Shown here: in pieces, positions 27,830 to 36,038 of the stretch
How the letters are laid out: each line of letters starts with the position of its first letter
Numbering within the stretch: the stretch's first letter is position 1
DNA from: Hyphomicrobiales bacterium
Lineage (GTDB): Bacteria > Pseudomonadota > Alphaproteobacteria > Rhizobiales > Rhizobiaceae
Direction: 5' to 3'
NCBI GenBank assembly: GCA_021775415.1
Contig: JAJFHV010000019.1
Coordinates: 62,001 to 126,000, forward strand
Length of the DNA: 64,000 nucleotides
The notes under the pieces: generated by a model
Told to the model about the DNA's origin: nothing
The model's input: only the letters and a program-made list of their open reading frames with translations
Database searches by the model: none
Translations under genes and position numbers: made by a program

Positions 27830-29614
27830 TTATTGGGGAATTGAGTTGGCTGACAATCGAAAAACCGTAACTGGTTTCTTCCGGCCTTTGACAGAAAACT
27901 GTCCCGCTTTCATTAGTTCAAATTTGTCGTCTAGATAATTGGCTGTAACATTACTAACCAGAATGATTGCGCTCTTGCCGTCATCAAGATCGCCTGCCAG
28001 TTTTTCAATCCTGCTGCAGGTGTTTACCGTATCGCCAATCACGGTGTAGTTCATGCGCCCCACAGCACCAATGTTTCCTACAATCAGCGGACCGGTGTGT
28101 ATTGCAATCTTGATCCTTTGTTCGTGGCCTGCTTCAGATAATGCCTCGGCCATTGCCAGAGCTGCACGACAGGCCCGTTGGGCGTGATCCACTTGTTTTT
28201 CAGGAGCCCCCCAAAATGCCATCGCCGCGTCGCCAATGTATTTGTCCAGCGTTCCTCCTTCAGCCTCAATACACTGATTGAGTATTTCAAAATGCTGGTT
28301 GAGTTCAGCGGCAATATCTCCAGGCTTCTTTGTTTCCGAGTTGGCGGTAAATCCAACAATGTCGGTGAACATCACTGTGAGTTCCAGTTCCCGCGATGAA
28401 ACCGCAGACTTGTCTTTTTGCTGTATCAACCGGCGAACCAATTGTCGGGGCACGTAGGTTTCAAACCAGCGCAATCCATCAAGCATTTGATTGAAGGCAT
28501 TTGCCTGATCGTTGAGCTCGGTTATTCGCGAAGGTGGCAGAGGTTCAATTCTGTCGAGATCGAGATTACCGATCTTCAGGGTTGCAGTGGCGGTTTTGCG
28601 TACCGGCTCTGCAACTTTGCGGGATAGAATAATTGCACCCAATATTGCCAGTCCCAGCAGAAACAACCCGCCAACAATTGATTGGTGCAGCCGTTTGATT
28701 TGGGTGTCCCAATCACTCCTCGGTGAGTAAGCACCAAGTATCCATGACACGTTTCCAAAATCTCCAATCTCGCGAGATAGAGCAAGGAACACGTCATTAT
28801 TCACGCGAATTTCCCGAACATCAAACGCCGCTTCTGGCCCAGTGAAGTCGGCAGGTATCGACAAGAAGCCGTCAATTACAGGATTTTCCAATGCAGCGAC
28901 ATCGTACAGCGGGTTGTCTGTATCTAGTGCTGCGGTAGGCAATTGCGGCAACCGGGAATGAGCGAGTAGGCGATCCTCTCCATAAATAATGAATCCGGTA
29001 ATGCCATATGCATTACCCAGTTCATCAACAAGTGCAGACAACTCTTCCACCGATACCCCAGCGGCGGCTGTGCCAATATATTCTCCCTCGCGAAATAGTG
29101 GAGCAGCCACCGATACCAGCGTCTTTCCGTCCACTCTGAAAGGTTCGTTCCAAACCAGTTTGCGATTGGCGCGAACCCAATTGAGATATTCCTTCAGGTC
29201 CTGTTTTTCATGATTATCTTCAGTTTCTACAACCAATCGGCCATTTTCACCACGCGCCACCACAAGTTCCCGACCATCCCGCTGCCACACTGCGATATCT
29301 GAAACCTGCGGAGCAGCGGCCAATGCACCACTCAGCATCAAAACGGATTCATGTTTTAGGGCCGGATCAAGTTCACCGTTCGCTGCTTGTTGGACCAAGA
29401 ACTCAACAATCGCCTCAGCTGGTGTGAGGTGTTGCTTTACATCTGCTTCAAGCGATTCCATGAAGGATTTGGCGGAATCCAATACAAGTTCGGAGGTGTT
29501 TTTGAAGTTTGCATACGCCGATAACAGCAACACCGCACCCGCCGCCAAAGCAACCAATCCGCCGATAGCTGCCACAAGCAGCACTGTAATTGAAATGCTG
29601 GCAGGTCTATTCAC
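27830..29614 (-). CDS. Membrane-bound adenylate/guanylate cyclase with Cache-type sensor
   Basis: A 594-residue class III cyclase. It has a TM helix at about 8-32, a periplasmic Cache-like sensor of about 280 residues (YIGTAAAGVSVEELSALVDE), a second TM near 315-335 (GLFLLGLAILGAIILS) and a HAMP-like linker. The catalytic domain holds the first metal Asp in LTVMFTDIVGFT, the second in YIGDAAMAFWGAP, and the transition-state Asn/Arg in GDTVNTCSRIE. It probably makes cAMP in response to an extracytoplasmic ligand. GTG start at 29614 with GAGGAT upstream. It is a lone gene flanked by two copies of a short repeat. Confidence 0.88.
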   Translation of the reverse strand: MNRPASISITVLLVAAIGGLVALAAGAVLLLSAYANFKNTSELVLDSAKSFMESLEADVKQHLTPAEAIVEFLVQQAANGELDPALKHESVLMLSGALAAAPQVSDIAVWQRDGRELVVARGENGRLVVETEDNHEKQDLKEYLNWVRANRKLVWNEPFRVDGKTLVSVAAPLFREGEYIGTAAAGVSVEELSALVDELGNAYGITGFIIYGEDRLLAHSRLPQLPTAALDTDNPLYDVAALENPVIDGFLSIPADFTGPEAAFDVREIRVNNDVFLALSREIGDFGNVSWILGAYSPRSDWDTQIKRLHQSIVGGLFLLGLAILGAIILSRKVAEPVRKTATATLKIGNLDLDRIEPLPPSRITELNDQANAFNQMLDGLRWFETYVPRQLVRRLIQQKDKSAVSSRELELTVMFTDIVGFTANSETKKPGDIAAELNQHFEILNQCIEAEGGTLDKYIGDAAMAFWGAPEKQVDHAQRACRAALAMAEALSEAGHEQRIKIAIHTGPLIVGNIGAVGRMNYTVIGDTVNTCSRIEKLAGDLDDGKSAIILVSNVTANYLDDKFELMKAGQFSVKGRKKPVTVFRLSANSIPQ

Positions 29615-29717
29615 TCCAGAATCCTCAAATTTAGAGTCGCCAATCTAGCGCAGGCACAGGAATAAAAACACCGAATTTGCAATTAACAACGAAGCACGAA
29701 AGAGGTCGTAAATTACT

Positions 29718-29745
29718 ATGTCCGCTTCTGGCGCAAAACGGACAC
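29718..29745. repeat. Degenerate dispersed repeat, copy B
   Basis: GTCCGCTTCTGGCGCAAAAC and its right end form a small hairpin (TGTCCG with CGGACA). It matches copy A at 27774 in 17 of 25 aligned bases. It lies in the 270-bp gap between the cyclase and the Bcr/CflA exporter, which has no other clear element. Confidence 0.35.
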
Positions 29746-29884
29746 GTCAATATATGCGGCAGAATGAATAACCAGATGATCGGTGTTGGTCATTTTGTCT
29801 GCAAAGCTGAATTGTCGCCAATGAAACGGCCACTCACGCTTTTATGGGTTGTGAATCAACCTGTGATCCCATAGTGCGGATGGT

Positions 29885-31102
29885 ATGTCTGAACCCAAGC
29901 AACCGCTGCCCTTTATCGAGTTTGTCATTCTGCTTGCCATGATGATTTCCATCGTGGCTTTGGCAACCGATGTAATGTTGCCGGCGCTGGACATCATGGG
30001 CAGGGATTTGGGTGTTGCCAATCCCAATGATACCCAGCTGATTATTTCATCGCTGTTTGTCGGGTTCGCGGTCGGGCAGGTTGTGGCGGGTCCGGTATCC
30101 GACAGTATTGGGCGCAAGCCGGTGATCTATGGTGGGTATGTGATTTTTATCGCCGGTTGCCTGTTGTCAATTTTTGCGACCAGTTTTTCTGTGATGATTG
30201 TTGGCCGCATCCTACAAGGACTGGGTGCTGCGTCGCCCAGGATTGTAACATTGGCTTTGGTGCGTGATGGTTATGAGGGGCGGTCGATGGCACGGATCAT
30301 GTCAATCGTCATGGCTATTTTCATCATCGTTCCGGCCATCGCACCGGCGATTGGACAGGCTATCATTTATGCTTCCGGTTGGCGGGGCACATTCGTTTCA
30401 TTGCTCGTTCTTGCGGTTGTTTGTTTTTGCTGGTTCGGTCTGCGACAGCCGGAAACCCTGCCTCCAACAGCCCGTCGCAAATTTTCGCTCTCCAACGTTG
30501 TGTCGGGATTACTGGAGGCAATTCAATGCCGAGCAGCGCTTGGTTACACGATTGCCGCTGGTCTGATATTCGGACCCTTCCTTGGTTATTTGAGCTCAGC
30601 CCAGCAGATATTTCAGGCAAGCTATGGAACTGGCCAGTTGTTTGCGATTTATTTTGGAGTTGCGGCGCTCTCGATCGGAGCTGCATCCTTGTTGAACGCA
30701 CAGCTTGTTATGCGGTTGGGCATGCGCCTCTTAACATGGCGTGCGCTGGTTGGAACGACAGTGATATCAATCGGGTTCATTGCACCAGCCTTGTTGTATG
30801 ATGGTCTGCCGCCGCTGTGGTTCTTCATGCTGTGGTTGCTGGCGAATTTCTTTTGTGTCGGGATCATGTTTGGCAACTTTAATGCATTGGCAATGGAACC
30901 TCTGGGTCACATGGCGGGGCTTGGTGCGGCGATGGTTGGTTCGTTGTCTACACTTATTGGGCTGCCGCTTGGCTGGGCTGTCGGTAAAAGTTTCGACGGT
31001 GGGGTGTTTCCTCTGGTTGCAGGATTTGCAATCTGTGGATTTGCCGCGATGCTGGTCATGATGTGGACGGAAAGAACCGCCAAAATTCCAGCAACTCGCT
31101 GA
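29885..31102 (+). CDS. Bcr/CflA-family drug:proton antiporter (MFS)
   Basis: A 405-residue 12-TM exporter of the DHA1 Bcr/CflA group. Family signs are LATDVMLPALDIMGRDLGV at the end of helix 1, the loop 2-3 motif GPVSDSIGRKPVIYGG, the helix 4 motif GRILQGLGAASPRIVTLALVRD, and the proline-glycine antiporter motif in helix 5 (VPAIAPAIGQAI). The substrate is unknown; bicyclomycin, chloramphenicol and sulfonamides are typical. The gene starts at ATG 29885 and stands alone, divergent from the cyclase. Confidence 0.88.
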   Translation: MSEPKQPLPFIEFVILLAMMISIVALATDVMLPALDIMGRDLGVANPNDTQLIISSLFVGFAVGQVVAGPVSDSIGRKPVIYGGYVIFIAGCLLSIFATSFSVMIVGRILQGLGAASPRIVTLALVRDGYEGRSMARIMSIVMAIFIIVPAIAPAIGQAIIYASGWRGTFVSLLVLAVVCFCWFGLRQPETLPPTARRKFSLSNVVSGLLEAIQCRAALGYTIAAGLIFGPFLGYLSSAQQIFQASYGTGQLFAIYFGVAALSIGAASLLNAQLVMRLGMRLLTWRALVGTTVISIGFIAPALLYDGLPPLWFFMLWLLANFFCVGIMFGNFNALAMEPLGHMAGLGAAMVGSLSTLIGLPLGWAVGKSFDGGVFPLVAGFAICGFAAMLVMMWTERTAKIPATR

Positions 31103-31224
31103 ATTTCGGCTAGCCTTGGCGCTACACCGGTATGTGTAAAAACCTGAAACAGGGTTGTGTGAACTCCAAGGAAATTTCAAGGTAGCAAATACCCAAGACC
31201 AGGCAGGATGGGCGAGAATTCCGT

Positions 31225-32871
31225 ATGATAAAATCTGTGTTTGATACCCATGAAGTCATGAACCAGTCGCCCGACTATGGCGGATTCAATGCCTATACGA
31301 GTGATCCCGTTCTGGGGCGCGTAACATCAAACCTGCCTGATGATGTAAAAGCTGGATTGAAAAACCAGGGCGAGTGGGGTGGCCATCCGGAAACATTGAA
31401 GCTCGCGCGTCTCGCCAACACCCATCTGCCGGAACTTCATACCCATGATGCAAAGGGACGAAGAACCGGCATTGTCGAATATCATCCGGCCTATCATGCA
31501 CTGATGCGGCGGGCGGTATCCATCGGTCTTCATTCTTCAATCTGGCGCGATGACGGAGCCGAGAAGGGTTGCCGTAATGTGGCAAGGGCCGGGCGGTTTT
31601 TCATCTCCGCTGGTGTTGAGCACGGTCATCTTTGCCCTATCACCATGACCAATGCATCATGTGCTGCGCTGATTGGCAATCAGGATATTTTGAAAGAGTG
31701 GCTACCCGGTATCCTGTCACAGAAATACGATTCTTCGCACAAACCGGTGGCGCAAAAAAACGGCGTCACGATTGGCATGGGGCTTACTGAAAAGCAGGGT
31801 GGATCGGATGTACGTTCAGCAACCACACGTGCTGAACCGCTTAAGGATGGGCAATGGCAAATTACCGGGCACAAGTGGTTTTTGTCAGCACCGATGTGCG
31901 ACGCATTCATGGTTTTGGCGCAGACGAAGAAAGGTCTTGGATGCTTTCTGGTGCCACGCATTCTGCCGGATGGTTCGGCAAACGGCATGCACCTGCAACG
32001 ATTGAAGGACAAGCTGGGTAATCGTTCGAACGCCTCCAGCGAGGTGGAGTTTCACGGAAGTATCGGTCGACTGGTTGGTGAAGCGGGCAAGGGTATCAGC
32101 GATATCATGGAAATGGTGACGCTGACCCGGATGGATTGTGCCATTGCCTCTGCCGGTATCATGCGAACAAGCCTTGCAGAAGCGGTTCATCACACCCGCC
32201 ATCGTGAAGCGTTTGACGCAAAGCTGATTGATCAGCCATTGATGCAGCGGGTATTGGCCGATATGGCGTTGGATAGTGCGGCTGCAACTGCCATGACGTT
32301 TCGACTTGCCGCGTCATTTGACCAGGCACCATCCAATCCGGCGGATGCGGCTTACGCAAGGTTGATGACCCCGGTGATCAAATACTGGGCCTGTAAGATG
32401 GCACCCGCACTCGTCTATGAGGCGATGGAGTGTCTGGGTGGTAATGGATATGTGGAAACCGGCAATCTTGCGCGGCACTATCGCGAAGCCCCCCTAAATC
32501 CGATCTGGGAAGGATCCGGCAACATCATGTGTCTTGATGTGTTGCGGGTGATTTCCAGGAGCAATGGCATTCTTGATGCGGTTTTATCGATCCTTGAGCG
32601 GGATATCGGTACGGTGGGTGCGGTAAAGACCATCGATGTTATTCGCTCGGCTGCGCAAATGGCTGAACGCGATCCAGGTTCCGCGCGTATCTTGACCGAG
32701 CAGCTTGCTTTTACTGCGGCGGCGGCTGAACTAAACCGGATTGGGGCAGGGGACGTTGCGGCTGCATTCATGGAGACCCGGTTGGGTGGCCTATGGCGCA
32801 ATAGCTACGGTATGCTCGATAATCGCCACGATGCAGGCGCCATCCTTGACCAGACCTTTCCTGCTTGGTGA
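31225..32871 (+). CDS. Acyl-CoA dehydrogenase family protein, AidB-like
   Basis: A 548-residue flavoprotein of the AidB branch of acyl-CoA dehydrogenases, longer than typical ACADs (about 380). It has the AidB-style N terminus (NQSPDYGGFNAYTSDPVL), GMGLTEKQGGSDVRSATT and GHKWFLSAPMCDAFMVLAQ in the FAD domain, LGNRSNASSEVEFHG, and ECLGGNGYVETGNLARHYREAPLNPIWEGSGN. E. coli AidB binds DNA and limits alkylation damage; whether this one does is not visible. No Ada or AlkB gene is nearby. Confidence 0.88.
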   Translation: MIKSVFDTHEVMNQSPDYGGFNAYTSDPVLGRVTSNLPDDVKAGLKNQGEWGGHPETLKLARLANTHLPELHTHDAKGRRTGIVEYHPAYHALMRRAVSIGLHSSIWRDDGAEKGCRNVARAGRFFISAGVEHGHLCPITMTNASCAALIGNQDILKEWLPGILSQKYDSSHKPVAQKNGVTIGMGLTEKQGGSDVRSATTRAEPLKDGQWQITGHKWFLSAPMCDAFMVLAQTKKGLGCFLVPRILPDGSANGMHLQRLKDKLGNRSNASSEVEFHGSIGRLVGEAGKGISDIMEMVTLTRMDCAIASAGIMRTSLAEAVHHTRHREAFDAKLIDQPLMQRVLADMALDSAAATAMTFRLAASFDQAPSNPADAAYARLMTPVIKYWACKMAPALVYEAMECLGGNGYVETGNLARHYREAPLNPIWEGSGNIMCLDVLRVISRSNGILDAVLSILERDIGTVGAVKTIDVIRSAAQMAERDPGSARILTEQLAFTAAAAELNRIGAGDVAAAFMETRLGGLWRNSYGMLDNRHDAGAILDQTFPAW

Positions 32872-32882
32872 GAAGCGGTTTG

Positions 32883-32897
32883 TTAACCTTTCGTTAA
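32883..32897. promoter_or_regulatory. CtrA-type binding site
   Basis: TTAACCTTTCGTTAA fits the full CtrA consensus TTAA-N7-TTAA, and a third TTAA follows within 3 bp. It lies about 75 bp upstream of the DUF6105-like gene. CtrA is the cell-cycle master regulator controlled through DivK, which is encoded in this window. The sequence match is direct; occupancy is inferred. Confidence 0.45.
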
Positions 32898-32968
32898 CCT
32901 TAACAAATGGTTTACGTTGTGTGTCGACTTCGCTCACGGCATTATACATTTGTTAAAACAGGTGATAG

Positions 32969-33364
32969 ATGCGCATAATTCTCATACTTTGGGCTATCCC
33001 GATTATCCTCTTTTGGGGTTGGTATGCCTTGAGTGTGAATGACATGCATTTTGGCAATTTGTTTTTGTCCCGCCTGTTCCATGACCATATGTTCCAGATC
33101 TACGGGAACATGCTCAACATGCCTCCGGAGGAGGTTCCAGCCAAAATTGCCGGTGTGTTTATCTTCGATACGGGGCTGCTGTTTTCAATTGCTGCATTCC
33201 GCTGGCGCAAGTCATGGCTGCCCGGCACGCTTGCCTGGTTTCGTGATGTGAGTGGATGGGATGTAGAGCATGGATCTACAACAGAGCCGTTGATCGATGG
33301 CTTTTTTTACGGCGACCAGTCGCCTATAGGGAATTCAGTCGGTCAAGCGCGCCCTGCAGAATAA
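32969..33364 (+). CDS. DUF6105-like membrane protein
   Basis: A 131-residue protein with an N-terminal hydrophobic helix (ILILWAIPIILFWGWYAL, residues 3-20) and a second near 63-78. HDHMFQIYGNMLNMPPEEVP lies between them. It resembles a small rhizobial family of unknown function (DUF6105 from memory). Its last 41 bp overlap the convergent ruvX gene, so the C-terminal 13 residues may be poorly constrained. A CtrA-type box lies upstream. Confidence 0.65.
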   Translation: MRIILILWAIPIILFWGWYALSVNDMHFGNLFLSRLFHDHMFQIYGNMLNMPPEEVPAKIAGVFIFDTGLLFSIAAFRWRKSWLPGTLAWFRDVSGWDVEHGSTTEPLIDGFFYGDQSPIGNSVGQARPAE

Positions 33365-33791
33365 AGCTCGCGGCCACAGCATCGATTTTTTCTGCGCGTT
33401 TTTTTCGCGACATATCCGCTTCAATCATTACCCGTTCGGCCGCGACTGTCGATAGGCGTTCGTCCCAGAATGCCACCGGCTGGCTAACAAACTTTTCTAG
33501 ATTGCGAACAAAAGCGCGGGTTGCCTGCACCCTTGGTCCCTCACTGCCGTCCATGTTGAGGGGGAGACCGATCACCAAGGCGAAGATGTTTTCATCCTCT
33601 ACCATTTTGTTGAGTGCGGCGGCATCCAGAGAGAACTTCGTTCGCATCATGGTTTGGCGAGCCGAAGCAATTGTCAGTCTTGTGTCGGAGATTGCGATGC
33701 CAATGGTTTTCGTTCCAAGGTCGAGACCCATCAGACGCTGGTTCTTGCCATGAAGTGCTGCTAGCGCATTAATTTCTACAGTATTGCCTGA
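33324..33791 (-). CDS. ruvX: Putative pre-16S rRNA nuclease / Holliday junction resolvase-like protein YqgF
   Basis: RNase H-fold protein of about 155 residues, with LMGLDLGTKTIGIAISD (first metal Asp), the strand IFALVIGLPLNMDGSEGPR, and VAFWDERLSTVAAERVM. It is thought to process pre-16S rRNA ends. The frame is open to 33896, but that would place the start inside the divergent hydrolase. A TTG at 33791 with GGAAG 6 bp upstream gives the usual length and leaves about 80 bp for divergent promoters. The 3-prime end overlaps the DUF6105-like gene by 41 bp. Confidence 0.88.
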   Translation of the reverse strand, partial: SGNTVEINALAALHGKNQRLMGLDLGTKTIGIAISDTRLTIASARQTMMRTKFSLDAAALNKMVEDENIFALVIGLPLNMDGSEGPRVQATRAFVRNLEKFVSQPVAFWDERLSTVAAERVMIEADMSRKKRAEKIDAVAASFILQGALDRLNSL

Positions 33792-33872
33792 CAATTGGGT
33801 CTTCCGGGTTGAGTGCACGAATTGCCGCTCTATGATGGGTTTTCCAGACAAAAGCAATTGGCGGAACGCGTT

Positions 33873-34580
33873 ATGAAAATCACCTGGTATGGCCATTCAG
33901 CGTATGGGCTTGAATTTGCCAGCACAAAAATCCTGATTGATCCCTTTCTCGAGGGAAACCCCACCTGGGGCAAGGGCTGGGAGGAGGCAGCTGAAGGAGC
34001 GACGCATGTCTTGTTGACCCACGGCCATGATGATCACATCGGAAGTGCTGCAAATATCTGCAAAGCAAGCAGGGCACAGCTGGTCGCGAATTTCGAACTT
34101 TGTATGTATCTGGTGGGCGAGGGGGTATCGGACGGTCAGATCAACCCGGGCAATCACGGTGGCACGGTGGATTGTGGCGGGTTCTCCACCACTTTCGTCA
34201 ACGCGATACATTCATCATCAACACAGACCGGCGAGGGCAAAAACCTCTATCTTGGCAACCCGGCCGGACTGGTCATTCATGCGCCGGGCGAAAAGACTGT
34301 ATACCACATGGGCGACACGGATATTTTCGGTGACATGGCGCTGATTGAGGAATTGCACAAGCCAGCGGTGGCAATGGTGCCGATTGGTGACCGATTTACC
34401 ATGGGCGGAGCAGTGGCGGCACTTGCCTGCAGACGCTACTTCAATTTTGATACCGTATTCCCCTGCCACTACGGCACATTTGGGGTGCTTGATCAAACGG
34501 CTGACGCATTTGTGGAAGCGATGGAGGATCAGGCAGACCGGGTGAAAATCATGGAACCCGGTGAAACAACTGAAGTGTGA
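33873..34580 (+). CDS. Metal-dependent hydrolase, UPF0173 (metallo-beta-lactamase fold)
   Basis: A 235-residue MBL-fold enzyme of the UPF0173/YtkL group. It begins MKITWYGHSAYGLEF and carries THGHDDHIG (the HxHxDH metal motif), NPGNHGGTVDCGGF, HMGDTDIFGDM (bridging Asp) and FPCHYGTFGVL (last His). The physiological substrate is unknown. The ATG at 33873 is used because upstream in-frame residues are not conserved. In many rhizobia this gene sits between ruvX and gatC, as here. Confidence 0.9.
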   Translation: MKITWYGHSAYGLEFASTKILIDPFLEGNPTWGKGWEEAAEGATHVLLTHGHDDHIGSAANICKASRAQLVANFELCMYLVGEGVSDGQINPGNHGGTVDCGGFSTTFVNAIHSSSTQTGEGKNLYLGNPAGLVIHAPGEKTVYHMGDTDIFGDMALIEELHKPAVAMVPIGDRFTMGGAVAALACRRYFNFDTVFPCHYGTFGVLDQTADAFVEAMEDQADRVKIMEPGETTEV

Positions 34581-34585
34581 TCAGC

Positions 34586-35134
34586 CTAGTTTCGATTGAG
34601 TTCAAACCGGCTGGTGGTTACCCAGTGTCCAGTTTCGGGGTCGATATCGATGATGGATAACATCATTTGATCCGGGTTGGTCTTTGCGATTCTCATAATG
34701 GCTGAGCGGTCTCCATTTACCTCGCCTGCCCAGGTTATGTTCAATCCGATTGCATCTCCTACCCGTTGACCCTCAAGCGCGGCGGGACCGGTACGTGCGC
34801 CAATATAGGAGCCAGTGTATTGTCCGTCGTTTAGCACCAGCTCAGCCGATACAGCTTTCATGATTACGACTAGTGCCCGGCAAATTCCGTCCAGTTTGAG
34901 GGAGGTGTTTGTGGTCGCGGATTCAAAGCGGCAGTCAACCGCTACTTCCGGGAATGAGGTCTTTACCCTGACAATACCTTTACCTTGCCAATCGCCCTTG
35001 AAGCTTTCCAAATATGAAGCCTCATCAGCAAGACTGGAGAATGATAATTCGAGCATAAATGCGAATGCTATAACTGCGACAATGGGTTTCAAATTGACAG
35101 TTCCGGTTGGCGTTGGTTTCGTGCTTTGTTGCAC
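34586..35134 (-). CDS. Secreted hypothetical protein
   Basis: A 182-residue protein with an N-terminal hydrophobic helix (IVAVIAFAFMLELSFSSLA) that may be cleaved at LADEA near residue 37. The mature part is beta-rich, with the repeated pattern GDWQGKGIVRVKTSF...DCRFESAT and a pair of cysteines (near residues 68 and 85). A lipocalin-like or small beta-barrel fold would fit but is a guess. GTG start with AAGG upstream. It is convergent with the UPF0173 gene, 5 bp away, and divergent from gatC. Confidence 0.65.
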   Translation of the reverse strand: MQQSTKPTPTGTVNLKPIVAVIAFAFMLELSFSSLADEASYLESFKGDWQGKGIVRVKTSFPEVAVDCRFESATTNTSLKLDGICRALVVIMKAVSAELVLNDGQYTGSYIGARTGPAALEGQRVGDAIGLNITWAGEVNGDRSAIMRIAKTNPDQMMLSIIDIDPETGHWVTTSRFELNRN

Positions 35135-35282
35135 ACAAGAACCTTATCCATCTTTATGCGGGAAGAACTCATCAAATCTAATGCACGAATGAGCAAATAA
35201 AGTTGAACCTTTTGCCCCCCGGCGCTATAGGCTACGGGAAATCTCTCCACTTTAGAAGTGACTGTACAATTGGAATATTCCC

Positions 35283-35570
35283 ATGTCTGTTGATCTTGAA
35301 ACCGTAAAACGGGTGGCCAAGCTGGCGCGACTTGCCATCGACGATGAGCGGGCCACGCGTATGCAGGGCGAACTCAATGCAATTCTGGGATTTGTAGAGC
35401 AACTGAACGAGGTTGATGTCGAGGGTGTTGAACCGATCACATCGGTTGTCGAGATGGACATGAAAAAGCGCGTTGATGAAGTCACCGACGGAGACAAGGC
35501 GGCGGATATTGTTGCCAATGCGCCTGCAACGGATGATAATTTTTTCATGGTGCCGAAGGTGATTGAATAG
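35283..35570 (+). CDS. gatC: Asp-tRNA(Asn)/Glu-tRNA(Gln) amidotransferase subunit C
   Basis: A 95-residue small subunit that wraps between GatA and GatB and stabilises the complex. The family pattern [21 protein letters not shown] opens the protein, a [15 protein letters not shown] centre follows, and [11 protein letters not shown] closes it. It starts the cluster gatC-GNAT-gatA and stops 1 bp before the next ATG. Confidence 0.96.
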   Translation: MSVDLETVKRVAKLARLAIDDERATRMQGELNAILGFVEQLNEVDVEGVEPITSVVEMDMKKRVDEVTDGDKAADIVANAPATDDNFFMVPKVIE

Positions 35571-36038
35571 ATGATTTCGGTTGCCAGTGAAACACCGCTG
35601 CAGGATGAGGTGCGTGGGATGATTGTGCAGCTCAATGCGTTTTTGCGACCACAATCTCCACCGGAGTTTCAGTTTCAAATGTCGGCTGAAGAGATGGCTT
35701 TTGAAGACACGACAGTGTTTGTAGCGCGCGAAGATAACGCAAGGGCTGTGGGTATGGGATCACTTAAAGCGCATAGCAAGGCGCTTGGCGAAGTAAAGCG
35801 GATGTTCACATTACCGGAACACCAGTGCAAAGGTGTTGGTTCCATGATCTTGTCCAAAATCGTTGATGAAGCCAAAAGCCGGCAGATGAATGAACTTGTG
35901 CTGGAAACCGGCGTAACCGATGCGATGCGCTCGGCTGCGGAACTCTACAAGCGTCACGGGTTTCAAGCTTGCGGGCCGGTACTTGATTACCCCGATTCCG
36001 GTCATAACCAGTTTTTCAGAAAAAAGTTGTCCCAATGA
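35571..36038 (+). CDS. GNAT family N-acetyltransferase inserted in the gat operon
   Basis: A 155-residue GNAT protein. The acetyl-CoA loop is [23 protein letters not shown] (Q/R-x-x-G-x-G/A pattern as Q-C-K-G-V-G), and [17 protein letters not shown] lies near the end. Its start directly abuts the gatC stop and its stop overlaps the gatA ATG by 4 bp, so it is translationally coupled to both. The acceptor substrate is unknown. Its place between gatC and gatA is seen in some other alphaproteobacteria and need not mean a shared function. Confidence 0.85.
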   Translation: MISVASETPLQDEVRGMIVQLNAFLRPQSPPEFQFQMSAEEMAFEDTTVFVAREDNARAVGMGSLKAHSKALGEVKRMFTLPEHQCKGVGSMILSKIVDEAKSRQMNELVLETGVTDAMRSAAELYKRHGFQACGPVLDYPDSGHNQFFRKKLSQ

